Positions 8,007 through 15,929 of a stretch of DNA of 46,475 nucleotides are shown piece after piece. The stretch covers positions 1 to 46,475 of the forward strand of contig JAWKRR010000057.1 in NCBI GenBank assembly GCA_041389525.1. The letters are read 5' to 3'. Numbering within the stretch: position 1 is the first letter of the stretch; each line of letters starts with the position of its first letter. The notes below the pieces were generated by a model. That model did no database searches and was not told the origin of the DNA. It worked only from the letters and a program-made list of their open reading frames with translations. The DNA is from JACKFB01 sp041389525 (GTDB lineage: Bacteria; Myxococcota_A; UBA9042; PHBI01; JACKFB01). Both the position numbers and the translations under genes were made by a program.

Positions 8007-8594
8007 TTAGTCCTGCATCCACGAGGGAATCTCGATCTGCGTCTCGTCCACGACGAACAGGTCACGCTCCACCCGGTGGAGGTTGGCAATGGCTCGCGCC
8101 AGCTTGTGACCCTGACCGGAAAACCCATACCGCAGCGCGGCGTTTTGGAAGCGCTCGACTACGTGTTGGTGGGATACGGCGCCTCGCTCGATCATGGCCT
8201 CGATGTCGCTCAGGTCGTCGCCATGTAGCCGTATCAGCTTGGCTACCACCACGTCCGTGGGGGCCAGGCCCGAGACGTCCATGCGATTCAGGGCGAACAG
8301 GGGCTTCCAAACGGGGTCGTCTGGCAGGAATAGGAGCACCTGACCCACGAACTCCAAATAGATGCGATTCCGGGTCGCGATCCGGGTCCCCTTCCCCGCT
8401 CCCTGGATGAGGGCGTCGCGAAGCGTCGGATCGAAGTCCTACGTCTCGACGGCGTCGCTGTCCTTGGTGCCCCGTCGGTAGTCCGTCTGCAGGAAGAGCG
8501 CCGTCGAGCCGACGATGCGGAGTTTGAAACGCGGGAATCGCGACAACGCCTTGATGGCGTCGATTTCGCGGAAGAACATCTCAATCGGATCCAT
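8007..8594 (-). pseudogene. DUF6036-type nucleotidyltransferase interrupted by an in-frame TAG
   Basis: One continuous frame of 195 codons from the ATG at 8594 is interrupted only by TAG at 8441-8439. Before it: RFKLRIVGSTALFLQTDYRR and GTKDSDAVET, the GG/GS-x..RGTKDxD nucleotidyltransferase core. After it: DFDPTLRDALIQGAGKG, RIYLEFVGQVLLFLPDD and APTDVVVAKLIRLHGDDLSD, continuing the family pattern. The amber codon falls just after the catalytic DxD-like site. It overlaps the upstream XRE gene by 14 nt. XRE/DUF6036 pairs behave like AbiE-type toxin-antitoxin modules (inference). Either a nonsense mutation has killed the toxin or the codon is misread in the assembly. Confidence 0.75.
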
Positions 8595-9366
8595 GAGCCT
8601 GCCAGAGCGCTTTTCTGAAGTCGTCGGGTTGGATTTCCGTCGCGATGCCCCAGCGGCGAGAGGTCTCCGATGCTTGTTGCCACACCTGAGCGAGCGAGCG
8701 AGGGGAACGGATTGTCGTGTCGAACAGGTCGGGGGGCGACGAGCCCGGGGAGGGCGGCGGCGGGAAACGGTCAAGCTCGTTGGTGATGACCGTGATGGCC
8801 CTCGAGGCCTTGCGTCGCCACGCCGCATCCCGATCGGGGGGCGGCAGGAGCAGGGCGTCGCGCACGTTCTCGAGCAGCCACCCGAGCCGTGCAGACCGGG
8901 ACGAAGCCTCGTGTCGTGCGCGGAGGGCGGGCAGGCTGATGGTGTCGATCTGTTCGAGCAACACCGGGCCCAGCGCGGTCACCAGCCGGGCGGACCGGGG
9001 TTCGAGCAGGACCGCCAGAATGGTCTCCGAGGCGTCGCGGAAGCGGCCGGTCGACACGACCCCGGGGACCTGCCGAAGCTGGGTGGCGCCGAGCTGAATG
9101 AGGGCGTTCTGGAGCTCGGCCTCGAGGTCGGCGGGAGGCAGGAACTCGCCGATGGAGGCGTTGAACAGCGCTAACACCGCGATGAGCTGCTCTGCGCTGA
9201 AGGAACCCGCGCCGCGCTCGATCTCACTCAGGCGCGCTTGGGACAGCCCGAGCTGACTGGCCAGCTCGGCCTGCGTCCAGCCTCGGGCCTGGCGCAGCTC
9301 GCGCACCTTCGCGGCCACGCGACGGCGTGTTTCTTGGAGGTTCTGGCTGGTGAAGGTGGGTTCCAT
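8581..9366 (-). CDS. XRE-family transcriptional regulator, putative antitoxin
   Basis: 261 aa from the ATG at 9366. A helix-turn-helix of the XRE/Cro class lies at residues about 20-70 (VRELRQARGWTQAELASQLG, LSQARLSEIERGAGSFSAEQ). A longer, mostly helical effector-like region rich in Arg/Leu follows, ending in IQPDDFRKALWQAHGSD. The gene overlaps the DUF6036 nucleotidyltransferase by 14 nt. Two identical dyads (9367-9380 and 9387-9400) sit immediately upstream and touch the start codon, so autoregulation is very likely. There is no room for a Shine-Dalgarno sequence before this ATG, suggesting a leaderless mRNA. Confidence 0.82.
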   Translation of the reverse strand: MEPTFTSQNLQETRRRVAAKVRELRQARGWTQAELASQLGLSQARLSEIERGAGSFSAEQLIAVLALFNASIGEFLPPADLEAELQNALIQLGATQLRQVPGVVSTGRFRDASETILAVLLEPRSARLVTALGPVLLEQIDTISLPALRARHEASSRSARLGWLLENVRDALLLPPPDRDAAWRRKASRAITVITNELDRFPPPPSPGSSPPDLFDTTIRSPRSLAQVWQQASETSRRWGIATEIQPDDFRKALWQAHGSD

Positions 9367-9400
9367 ATCGGTATTTCGATAATCATATCGGTATTTCGAT
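9364..9400 (-). promoter_or_regulatory. Double operator of the XRE regulator
   Basis: CATATCGGTATTTCGAT occurs twice without mismatch, at 9364-9380 and 9384-9400, with a 20-bp repeat distance, i.e. two turns of the helix. Each copy contains the dyad ATCG-N6-CGAT. A TATGAT on the minus strand (9386-9381) lies between the two copies and could be the -10, so repressor binding would block the promoter. The start codon of the regulator overlaps the first copy. Confidence 0.75.
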
Positions 9401-9670
9401 GCGCTGAGAAGGATTGCGATGAGGGCGAACACCAGAACCGTGGTTTCGTTAGCGGCTTGCGAGTCACCGGCTCCTGCCCCCCGCCCTCGTGTCTTGGCGA
9501 TCCGGTCGGAGTGGCTGCCCACCGGGGTGGCGAGCGTGGGGCGGATCGGCGCAGGAGACTGAGGCCGAGGCAGGACCGGGACTCGCACGTGTCCCTCCCC
9601 GCGTCGCAGCGGTGACTCACACGAGGAAAGCCCGCCCGCACGCCTACGCTTTGCCGCGCTCCCCGAGGGG

Positions 9671-10357
9671 CTACAACCACCCGAACGCGCGACGAAGCGC
9701 TGCCTGGCCGCCGGTCTCGATGACCTCGCCGTGGGCCATGATGAGGCGGTCGAAGTCCCATTGGGCGAGGGTTTCGACCTCGCTTCGGGCGACTGAGCGG
9801 CGCATGCCGATGCGCTCCAGGAGCGAGGTGCGGCAGCCGGGGTAGGCGCACAGGCAGCGCATCGCGGCGCGCGTGAGCCACGGTGCCGTCGGGGGGAAAT
9901 TGAAGACGAGGTCGCTTACGACGAGGGTTCGGCTGGGGCGGTGCAGCAGCGCGACTTCGTTGGTGTAGCCGAAGCAGGCCAGGGGCATCAGGCCCACGTC
10001 GCCGCCGAAGGGCGAGGCGGCGGCGGCGGTGATTTCGCCTTGGAATCGCAGGTCGGGGCGCTTCTTCGGCAGACCGGGGGCGGCCCAGGCTTCGAGGCCC
10101 GCGGCCGCCCAGGGGCCTACATATAGATGGTGGAGCTTGTTGGGCGCGAGCACCCAGCGGGGCTTGCCCAGATGGGCGACCGTGGCGGGGTCGACGGCGA
10201 TGGGCGAGTGGATGAGCAAGCCGCCGTCGAGCTCGAGGACGGTCATGCGGGCGCCGACCTCGACGCCGTAGAAGCGCTGCGGGGCGTCGGCCACGTGCAC
10301 GCCGGGCGCTATGTATCTGAGTGTGGGCAAGTCCGAAGTCTCCTCTGCGACTGCCAT
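9671..10357 (-). CDS. DUF4336 domain protein (metallo-beta-lactamase-like)
   Basis: 228 aa from ATG at 10357 (MAVAEETSDLPTLRYIAPGV); an upstream in-frame ATG at 10411 would start inside the dispersed repeat and is less likely. The pattern GARMTVLELDGGLLIHSPIA, VLAPNKLHHLYVGPW, GYTNEVALLHRPSRTLVVSD and FDRLIMAHGEVIETGG resembles DUF4336 proteins, a family with a metallo-hydrolase-like fold. Histidines in NKLHHLY and MAHGE fit metal ligands. Substrate unknown. It stands alone between the XRE/NTase pair and VapBC. Confidence 0.72.
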   Translation of the reverse strand: MAVAEETSDLPTLRYIAPGVHVADAPQRFYGVEVGARMTVLELDGGLLIHSPIAVDPATVAHLGKPRWVLAPNKLHHLYVGPWAAAGLEAWAAPGLPKKRPDLRFQGEITAAAASPFGGDVGLMPLACFGYTNEVALLHRPSRTLVVSDLVFNFPPTAPWLTRAAMRCLCAYPGCRTSLLERIGMRRSVARSEVETLAQWDFDRLIMAHGEVIETGGQAALRRAFGWL

Positions 10358-10400
10358 AAACCATCCGGCCTGCTGCGCGCAAAAGGGACCGGGCCGCGGG

Positions 10401-10430
10401 GCAAGTCTCAAGTCTTGACACGACCCCTAG
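10401..10430 (+). repeat. Dispersed short repeat (R2), copy
   Basis: GCAAGTCTCAAGTCTTGACA followed by CGACCCCTAG. A near-identical copy is at 25032-25061, and degenerate copies are at 3166-3196 and, inverted, at about 20474-20502. Confidence 0.7.
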
Positions 10431-10448
10431 CTGATTGGTGCCGCTCGC

Positions 10449-10476
10449 TTGTGCACACACTATGGCCGTGTACACT
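10449..10476 (+). promoter_or_regulatory. VapBC promoter/operator candidate
   Basis: Two related palindromes, GTGCACAC (10451-10458) and GTGTACAC (10468-10475), lie 17 bp apart, about 20 nt before vapB. TTGTGC (10449) and TACACT (10471) could form a -35/-10 pair with 16-bp spacing. VapB/VapC binding at paired palindromes over the promoter is usual for such systems; assignment here is inferred. Confidence 0.5.
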
Positions 10477-10496
10477 GCTCTCGTGTGAGGCGCACC

Positions 10497-10718
10497 ATGA
10501 CCCGAAATATCACGTTGAGTGCAGACGACGAGCTGATTCGCCGAGCCCGCGACAAGGCCAGTCGCGAGGCGACGACACTGAACGCCGTGTTCCGGCATTG
10601 GCTCGAACGATACGTACGCAGCGAGACAGCGGCGCAGGAGTATGAGCGCCTCATGGCGCAGCTCGATCACGTTGAAGCCGGGGGCACTTTCGACCGGGAC
10701 GCCATGAATGCCCGGTAG
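10497..10718 (+). CDS. vapB: VapB-like ribbon-helix-helix antitoxin
   Basis: 73 aa, ATG at 10497. MTRNITLSADDELIRRARDK forms the short strand and helix of a ribbon-helix-helix DNA-binding domain, followed by a second helix (FRHWLERYVRS) and an acidic C-terminal tail that would bind the toxin. It overlaps the PIN-domain gene by 11 nt. Family placement rests on length, order and the N-terminal pattern. Confidence 0.8.
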   Translation: MTRNITLSADDELIRRARDKASREATTLNAVFRHWLERYVRSETAAQEYERLMAQLDHVEAGGTFDRDAMNAR

Positions 10719-11148
10719 GTACTTCTTGGACACCAACGTCTTCGTCTACTCGTTCGACTCCTCGGTTCCAGACAAGCAGGCGCGCGCACGAGGACTCATC
10801 GGCGCGGCTCAGGCGGACGGCCGGGGCGTCATCAGCTACCAGGTCATCCAGGAATTCCTGAACGTGTCGACCCGCAAGTTCGCCCAGCCGCTGACCGCGC
10901 CGGAGGCGAAGCGCTATCTCGACACAGCGCTCGCTCCGCTCTGCGAGGTGTTCCCCAGCGTCGCACTGTACGGCGAGGCCCTCGGCATCAGCAGTCGCTG
11001 GGGCTTTTCATTCTACGATTCGCTGATCGTCGCTGGCGCGGCCGAGGCCGGCTGCGAGCTGCTCCTGACCGAGGATCTGCAGGACGGTCAACGTATCCGG
11101 GATCTGCAGATCGTAAATCCGTTCGCGCACCCTGAGCTGATGCCCTGA
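10708..11148 (+). CDS. vapC: VapC PIN-domain ribonuclease toxin
   Basis: 146 aa PIN-domain protein with all four acidic residues placed as expected: D8 in FLDTNVFVYSFD, E in ISYQVIQEFLNVS, D in GFSFYDSLIVAGA and D in LLLTEDLQDG. VapC toxins cut tRNA or rRNA in a Mg-dependent way and are held by VapB. The gene looks intact. Its stop is 7 bp from the convergent VF530 gene, and a perfect dyad CTGACGC-G-GCGTCAG (11145-11159) spans both stop codons. Confidence 0.88.
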   Translation: MPGRYFLDTNVFVYSFDSSVPDKQARARGLIGAAQADGRGVISYQVIQEFLNVSTRKFAQPLTAPEAKRYLDTALAPLCEVFPSVALYGEALGISSRWGFSFYDSLIVAGAAEAGCELLLTEDLQDGQRIRDLQIVNPFAHPELMP

Positions 11149-11155
11149 CGCGGCG

Positions 11156-11803
11156 TCAGAGCCCCGTGGGAGCTTGCTCCATCGCCGCGGGTGGCGCGCC
11201 GAAGCGGGCGATGAAGCGGGCCATCAGGTCGGCGAGGGTCGCTTCGGCGTCGGCGAGGGGGAGCTTGAGGACGCGCCACCGTAGCTGCTCGGCGGGGTAG
11301 TCGCTCGCGCGCTCAGCACCTTGGCGGGTCAGCGCTGCGAGGTCGGCGCCGGCGCCGTACCAGAGCATCGCGCTGCGGCCTTGTGGGTACTGGAGCAGCT
11401 TGCCCTCGCACTTCAGCTGTACGACGCCGGGGGACCCTTCGGGTGGGGTGGTCTCGAAGGAAGACCACGTCGAGAAGCGGGCTTGGGCGCGGGGCGGGGC
11501 TTCGGGCGCGCCTTCGGACGTGGCCGCCTCCTCGTGCGCGAGCTTCGTCGCCCGCCGCTCCTTGCGCTTGCGATTGCGTGTGACCCGCCGCTCCTCGGCC
11601 AGGTAGAGCCGCTCGACCCGAGCGCGTGCCCAGTCGGTCTTGCGCAGGAACTTGAGGCTCGACTTGATGCTGGGGTCGCTCTTGAAACAGCCGATGGGCA
11701 CTCGGGCCGCGAGCCCGGGCCAGCCGTGAAGCTCGACGAGCGTCTCCAGGACCGCCTTCAGGGTGATCCCGTGCAGCGGGTTGTTCGGTTGTTCCTCGCT
11801 CAT
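11156..11803 (-). CDS. VF530 family DNA-binding protein with C-terminal extension
   Basis: 215 aa. Residues 6-70 (NNPLHGITLKAVLETLVELH, GCFKSDPSIKSSLKFLRKTD, WARARVERLYL) are a clear VF530/DUF2132 domain, a small helical fold thought to bind DNA. A basic linker (RRVTRNRKRKERRATK) and about 120 extra residues follow (FSTWSSFETTPPEG ... ARFIARFGAPPAAM), which I do not recognise; most VF530 proteins are under 100 aa. The gene is single and convergent with vapC. Confidence 0.78.
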   Translation of the reverse strand: MSEEQPNNPLHGITLKAVLETLVELHGWPGLAARVPIGCFKSDPSIKSSLKFLRKTDWARARVERLYLAEERRVTRNRKRKERRATKLAHEEAATSEGAPEAPPRAQARFSTWSSFETTPPEGSPGVVQLKCEGKLLQYPQGRSAMLWYGAGADLAALTRQGAERASDYPAEQLRWRVLKLPLADAEATLADLMARFIARFGAPPAAMEQAPTGL

Positions 11804-11842
11804 GCTGGCCCCGTGATGCGAATGCGCCGGTCCGCCCGCTCT

Positions 11843-12025
11843 TAGCCGCCATTTCTCACCTGACCTTCGAGCGAGAGCAAGGAGACGTAGGTGATTTCGG
11901 CGTGCGCGGACTGGAGGCGACCGAGACGTGCTGCTTGCACGTCGCAGGGCGGCGGAGGGAGCACGCGTCGAAAGCGCCTGCGGATCCGCCGCTCACAGCC
12001 GGAGGGCGGTGAGAAATGGCGGCTA
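11843..12025. repeat. 18-bp perfect inverted repeat flanking a 147-bp spacer
   Basis: TAGCCGCCATTTCTCACC at 11843-11860 and its exact reverse complement at 12008-12025. The right arm contains the nqrM stop codon. The spacer has no recognisable gene. It could form a long-stem structure at the end of the nqr operon mRNA or be a miniature mobile element. Confidence 0.65.
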
Positions 12026-12265
12026 CCTGCGGCGGCGGCCGAAGGCGGCTAGGGGGACGACGTCTCGGGGCGTGGGGTCGTGGTCGTGGTCGGCGCCGCC
12101 CTTGGTCTCGCAGCGGCGCGGGATGCCTTGGGCGTCGCAGGCGCACTCGGGGCCGCCCTTGCCTCCGCACGAGCCTTTCAGCTGGCGGTTCGAGAAGATC
12201 ACCCCGACCGCCATGGCTGTCATCAGGGCGCCGACGAAGAGCACGGTGAGGAGGAAGGTCTGCAT
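12023..12265 (-). CDS. nqrM: NqrM, Na+-NQR maturation protein
   Basis: 80 aa. One N-terminal membrane helix (FLLTVLFVGALMTAMAVGVI) is followed by the hallmark LKGSCGGKGGPECACDAQG with cysteines spaced as in NqrM (DUF539), which delivers iron for the NqrD/E iron centre. It is the last gene of the nqr-apbE cluster, 45 bp after apbE. The C-terminal tail (HDHDPTPRD and a run of Arg) reads into the inverted repeat and is probably not functional. Confidence 0.85.
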   Translation of the reverse strand: MQTFLLTVLFVGALMTAMAVGVIFSNRQLKGSCGGKGGPECACDAQGIPRRCETKGGADHDHDPTPRDVVPLAAFGRRRR

Positions 12266-12310
12266 GAGTCGGCTCCTAGCACATCAGCGGGGGCTGGGCG
12301 ACGCTGGGGC

Positions 12311-13423
12311 TCAGGGATCAGCGGGCGCGGCGGGGCCGTCGAGGGCTTCGTAGGCCGGGGTTCTGCGGGCGCTGAAGCCGTCGCCGTCGTGCAGCAGCAT
12401 CATCACCGCCCAGCCGCGGGCAATGGCCAGCGCCATGCCCTCGTCGGGGCCCAGCACGTTGAGCGCCGTCGCCAGGGCGTCCGCGGTCATGCAGGTGTCC
12501 GCGACCACCGTGACCGACGCGGCGGCGTGGGCGACCGGCCGCCCCACGCGCGGGTCGATGGTGTGGGAGAGGCGCTGGCCGTCGCGCTCGATGAAGTTGC
12601 GGTAGTCGCCGGACGTGGCCATCGACCTGCCGCTCAGGGAGACGACCGAGTGGACGCGGCGCTCGCCGACCACCGGCGCCTCGACGCCAAGCTGCCAGGG
12701 CACGCCGGAGCGGTTGTGGCCGCGGGTCCGCACCTCGCCGCCGACCTCGACCATGTAGTCGACAAAGCCCAGGGCATCCAGCGCCAGCGCCACCCGGTCC
12801 ACGCCGTAGCCCTTCGCGATGGCGGACAGGTCGACGTAGACGTCCGGGCGCGTCTTGCGCACGGTCCGCGCGACCGGGTCGAGGACCAGCTTGTCCGCGC
12901 CGACCCGCTGGCGCAGCGCCTCGAGGGCGGCCGCGTCGGGCGGGGTGGCCGCGTGGTCGGCGCCGAATCCCCAGGCGCGCACCAGCGGCCCCACGGTCAC
13001 GTCGAAGGCCCCGCCCGACGCCGCCGTGGTCGCCGCGGCCTCGGTCAGGACCTCCAGCAGCATCGCCGAGGCCGGGACGGGCTCGGTGGTCTGGGCGGCG
13101 TTGAAGCGGGACAGCTCGGAGTCCGGCGCGTAGGTCGACATGCTCGCGTTCACGGCGTCGAGCGCGGTGGTGATGGCGGCGCGGGCGCGGGCCTCCTGGG
13201 CCTCAGTGGCAGGCCCGCTCGTGACCAGCTTGACCGACCAGCTCGTCCCCATCGTCGGCCCGGACAGCGCGGTCTCATGTGGGCCGACCGCGTCGCCTTC
13301 CTGCCGCATCCACAGCACCGCGAAGAGCGCGAACACGAACACCGCCGGCAGGCCGAAGCGCCGCAGCAGCCAGATCCGGTACTCCCTGGGGTCTTCGGGC
13401 GGCTCGGGGCGCGGGCGCGGCAC
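12311..13423 (-). CDS. apbE: FAD:protein FMN transferase ApbE
   Basis: 370 aa, GTG start at 13423 directly abutting the nqrF stop. It has an N-terminal membrane anchor (LPAVFVFALFAVLWM), then the ApbE domain: GPTMGTSWSVKLVTSG, SMSTYAPDSELSRFN, GGAFDVTVGPLVRAWGFG, VYVDLSAIAKGYGVDRVALA, SGDYRNFIERDG and SHTIDPRVGRPV. ApbE covalently attaches FMN to threonine in SGAT motifs, here those of NqrB and NqrC encoded upstream. Linkage to nqr supports that target. Confidence 0.95.
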   Translation of the reverse strand: MPRPRPEPPEDPREYRIWLLRRFGLPAVFVFALFAVLWMRQEGDAVGPHETALSGPTMGTSWSVKLVTSGPATEAQEARARAAITTALDAVNASMSTYAPDSELSRFNAAQTTEPVPASAMLLEVLTEAAATTAASGGAFDVTVGPLVRAWGFGADHAATPPDAAALEALRQRVGADKLVLDPVARTVRKTRPDVYVDLSAIAKGYGVDRVALALDALGFVDYMVEVGGEVRTRGHNRSGVPWQLGVEAPVVGERRVHSVVSLSGRSMATSGDYRNFIERDGQRLSHTIDPRVGRPVAHAAASVTVVADTCMTADALATALNVLGPDEGMALAIARGWAVMMLLHDGDGFSARRTPAYEALDGPAAPADP

Positions 13424-14653
13424 CTACCCGCCGAAGTCGTCGAGCATGATGTTCTCGGGCTCGACACCCAGGTTGAGCAGCATGTCGATGCACGCCTGGT
13501 TCATCATCGGCGGCCCGCACATGTAGAACTCGACGTCCTCGGGCGAGGGGTGGTCCTTGAGGTAGTTCTCAAGGGTGACCTGGTGGATGAAGCCCGTCGG
13601 GCCTGTCCAGTTGTCCTCGGGCAGCGGGTCCGACAGCGCCAGGTGCCACTCGAAGTTGGGGTTCTCGGCGGCGATCTTGTCGAAGTGGTCGACATAGAAA
13701 GCCTCGCGCAGCGAGCGCGCGCCGTACCAGAACGTCACCTTGCGGTCGGTGTGCAGCCGCAGGAACTGGTCGAAGATGTGCGAGCGCATCGGCGCCATGC
13801 CGGCGCCGCCACCGATGAAGCACATCTCGTTTTTCGTGTCGCGGGCGAAGAACTCGCCGAAGGGGCCGCTGATGACGACCTCGTCGCCGGGCTTCAGGCC
13901 GAAGATGTACGAGGACATGATGCCGGGCGGCACATCGGGCTGCCGCGGGGGCGGCGAGGCGATGCGCACGTTGAGCATGATGATGCCCTTCTCGCCGGGG
14001 TAGTTCGCCATCGAGTAGGCCCGCGTGACCGACTCGTCGACCTTCGAGACGAAGCGCCACATGTTGAACTTGTCCCAGTCGGACCGGTACTCGTCTTCGA
14101 CCTGGAAGTCCGCGTACTTGGCGATGTGCGGCGGGCACTCGATCTGGATGTAGCCGCCCGCCTTGAACGGCACCTCGTCGCCCTCGGGCAGCTCGAGCAC
14201 CAGCTCTTTGATGAAGGTGGCGACGTTCTCGTTGGAGCGCACGGTGCAGGTCCACTTGCGGACGCTGAAGATCTCGGGCTCCAGCTCGATCTCCATGTCC
14301 TGCTTGACCTTGACCTGGCAGGACAAGCGCACGCCCTCGCGGGCCTCGCCGCGCGAGATGTGGCTGACCTCGGTGGGCAGCATCGCCCCGCCGCCGCCGT
14401 GCACGTGGACCTTGCAGACGCCGCAGGTGCCTTTGCCGCCGCAGGCCGACGGGATGAAGATCTTCCGCGCCGACAGCGTGTTCAGCAGGGTGTTGCCGGC
14501 CGGCGTCGTGAAGCTGTTGGCCTCGTCGTGGTTGACGAGGATCTTCACGTCGCCGCTGGCCACGAGCTTTGAGCGCGCGGCGATCAGGACCATCGTGAGG
14601 GCCAGGATGATGGCGACGAAGACGACGACGCCGAGGATGATGGTGGTCATCAT
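13424..14653 (-). CDS. nqrF: Na+-NQR subunit F (NADH dehydrogenase, FAD and 2Fe-2S)
   Basis: 409 aa, close to the family length of about 407. N-terminal membrane helix, then a plant-type ferredoxin domain with C71-x5-C77-x2-C80 and C112 (ACGGKGTCGVCKVHV, RLSCQVKV). The FAD site is RAYSMANYPGEKG and the NADH site is IGGGAGMAPMRSHIF; VEFYMCGPPMMNQA is near the C-terminus. It takes electrons from NADH into the sodium-pumping complex. The gap to nqrE is 23 bp. Confidence 0.97.
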   Translation of the reverse strand: MMTTIILGVVVFVAIILALTMVLIAARSKLVASGDVKILVNHDEANSFTTPAGNTLLNTLSARKIFIPSACGGKGTCGVCKVHVHGGGGAMLPTEVSHISRGEAREGVRLSCQVKVKQDMEIELEPEIFSVRKWTCTVRSNENVATFIKELVLELPEGDEVPFKAGGYIQIECPPHIAKYADFQVEDEYRSDWDKFNMWRFVSKVDESVTRAYSMANYPGEKGIIMLNVRIASPPPRQPDVPPGIMSSYIFGLKPGDEVVISGPFGEFFARDTKNEMCFIGGGAGMAPMRSHIFDQFLRLHTDRKVTFWYGARSLREAFYVDHFDKIAAENPNFEWHLALSDPLPEDNWTGPTGFIHQVTLENYLKDHPSPEDVEFYMCGPPMMNQACIDMLLNLGVEPENIMLDDFGG

Positions 14654-14676
14654 GGGTGGGGGTCCTCTGCCTGCCG

Positions 14677-15291
14677 CTACAGTTGGATGCCGGCGAAGGC
14701 CATGAAGCCCATCGCCATCAGCCCCGTAACGATGAACGTGATGCCCAGACCACGCAGCGCCGGCGGCACATTGCTGTAGCGCATCTTCTCGCGGATGGCG
14801 GCCAGGGCGACGATGGCCAGGAAGAAGCCGAAGCCGGCGCCGAAGCCGAACACGGTGGACTCGCCGAGGTTGTAGTCGCGCTCGACCATGAAGAGCGAGG
14901 CGCCGAGGATGGCGCAGTTCACGGCGATGAGCGGCAGGAAGACGCCGAGGGCCGAGTAGAGGGCCGGGGCGTACTTATCGAGCGCCATCTCGACGATCTG
15001 CACGACGGCCGCGATGGAGCCGATCATCGCGAGGAAGTTGAGGAAGGACAGGTCGGTCGTCGCCAGGTCGGGGCTGATCCAGGTGAGCGCGCCTTCCTTG
15101 AGGAAGTACTGGTACAGGAGGTTATTGACCGGCGTGGTGATGGTCAGCACGAAGGTCACCGCGAGGCCGAGGCCAAACGCTGTATCCACCTTCTTGGACA
15201 CGGCCAAGAACGAGCACATGCCCAGGAAGAAGGCCAGGGCCATGTTCTCGACGAACACGGCCTTGGTGAGGAGGCTCAGATAGTGTTCCAC
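14677..15291 (-). CDS. nqrE: Na+-NQR subunit E
   Basis: 204 aa from the GTG at 15291 (VEHYLSLLTKAVFVENMALA). This start has a good Shine-Dalgarno (GGGAGG 7-8 nt upstream), while an upstream ATG at 15351 would lie inside nqrD. Six membrane helices; the conserved cysteine in FFLGMCSFLAVSKK and the one in VNCAILGASLFM are the ligands of the iron site shared with NqrD. Position and length match the family. Confidence 0.95.
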   Translation of the reverse strand: MEHYLSLLTKAVFVENMALAFFLGMCSFLAVSKKVDTAFGLGLAVTFVLTITTPVNNLLYQYFLKEGALTWISPDLATTDLSFLNFLAMIGSIAAVVQIVEMALDKYAPALYSALGVFLPLIAVNCAILGASLFMVERDYNLGESTVFGFGAGFGFFLAIVALAAIREKMRYSNVPPALRGLGITFIVTGLMAMGFMAFAGIQL

Positions 15292-15305
15292 GGCGCGATC
15301 CTCCC

Positions 15306-15929
15306 TTACTCGGTCGTTTGCAGCTCGGGCTTCCACGTCCTCAGGATCCAAACGAAGACCCCGATGAGGAAGAAGGCGCCCGGAGCGAGGACCATGAGCC
15401 CGTTGGGGTTGTACCAGCCGCCCTCGTTGATGAGCGGGAGGATGGAGATGCCGAAGAGCTTGCCGGCGCCGAGCAGCTCGCGGAAGAACGCGACGAAGAT
15501 CAGCACCAGCGAGTAGCCGGCGCCGTTGCCGATGCCGTCCATGATGGAGGCCACCGGGCCGTTCTGCATCGCGAAGGCCTCGGCGCGCCCCATGACGATG
15601 CAGTTGGTGATGATGAGGCCGACGAAGACCGACAGCTGCTTGGAGGTCTCGAACAGGAAAGCCTTGAGGATCTGGTCAGTGATGATGACCAGCGAGGCGA
15701 TGATGGTCAGCTGCACGATGATGCGGATGCTGGGCGGGATCCTGTTGCGGATGACGCTGATCGAGAAGTTCGACAGGGTCAGCACCGCGATGACGGCCGC
15801 GCTCATCACGAGCGCCGTCGACATCTGCGTCGTGACCGCGAGCGCCGAGCAGATGCCCAGCACCTGAATCGCGATCGGGTTGTCGTTGAAGAAGGGATCG
15901 AGCAGGATCTCGCGGTTCTTCTTCGCCAT
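15306..15929 (-). CDS. nqrD: Na+-NQR subunit D
   Basis: 207 aa from the ATG at 15929 (MAKKNREILLDPFFNDNPIA), which shares one base with the nqrC stop (TGATG). Six membrane helices, with the conserved cysteines in VLGICSALAVTTQM and IITNCIVMGRAEAF, the iron-ligand positions paired with NqrE. The spacing of 14 bp to nqrE fits an operon. Confidence 0.96.
   Translation of the reverse strand: MAKKNREILLDPFFNDNPIAIQVLGICSALAVTTQMSTALVMSAAVIAVLTLSNFSISVIRNRIPPSIRIIVQLTIIASLVIITDQILKAFLFETSKQLSVFVGLIITNCIVMGRAEAFAMQNGPVASIMDGIGNGAGYSLVLIFVAFFRELLGAGKLFGISILPLINEGGWYNPNGLMVLAPGAFFLIGVFVWILRTWKPELQTTE

Noticed and set aside
10357..10411. Upstream ATG as the DUF4336 start
   Set aside because: The extra 18 residues are encoded by and next to the R2 repeat and lack similarity to the family.
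12080..14572. Very long open frame on the plus strand over apbE and nqrF
   Set aside because: It is antisense to clearly homologous ApbE/NqrF genes; long antisense frames are expected at this GC content and it shows no domain.
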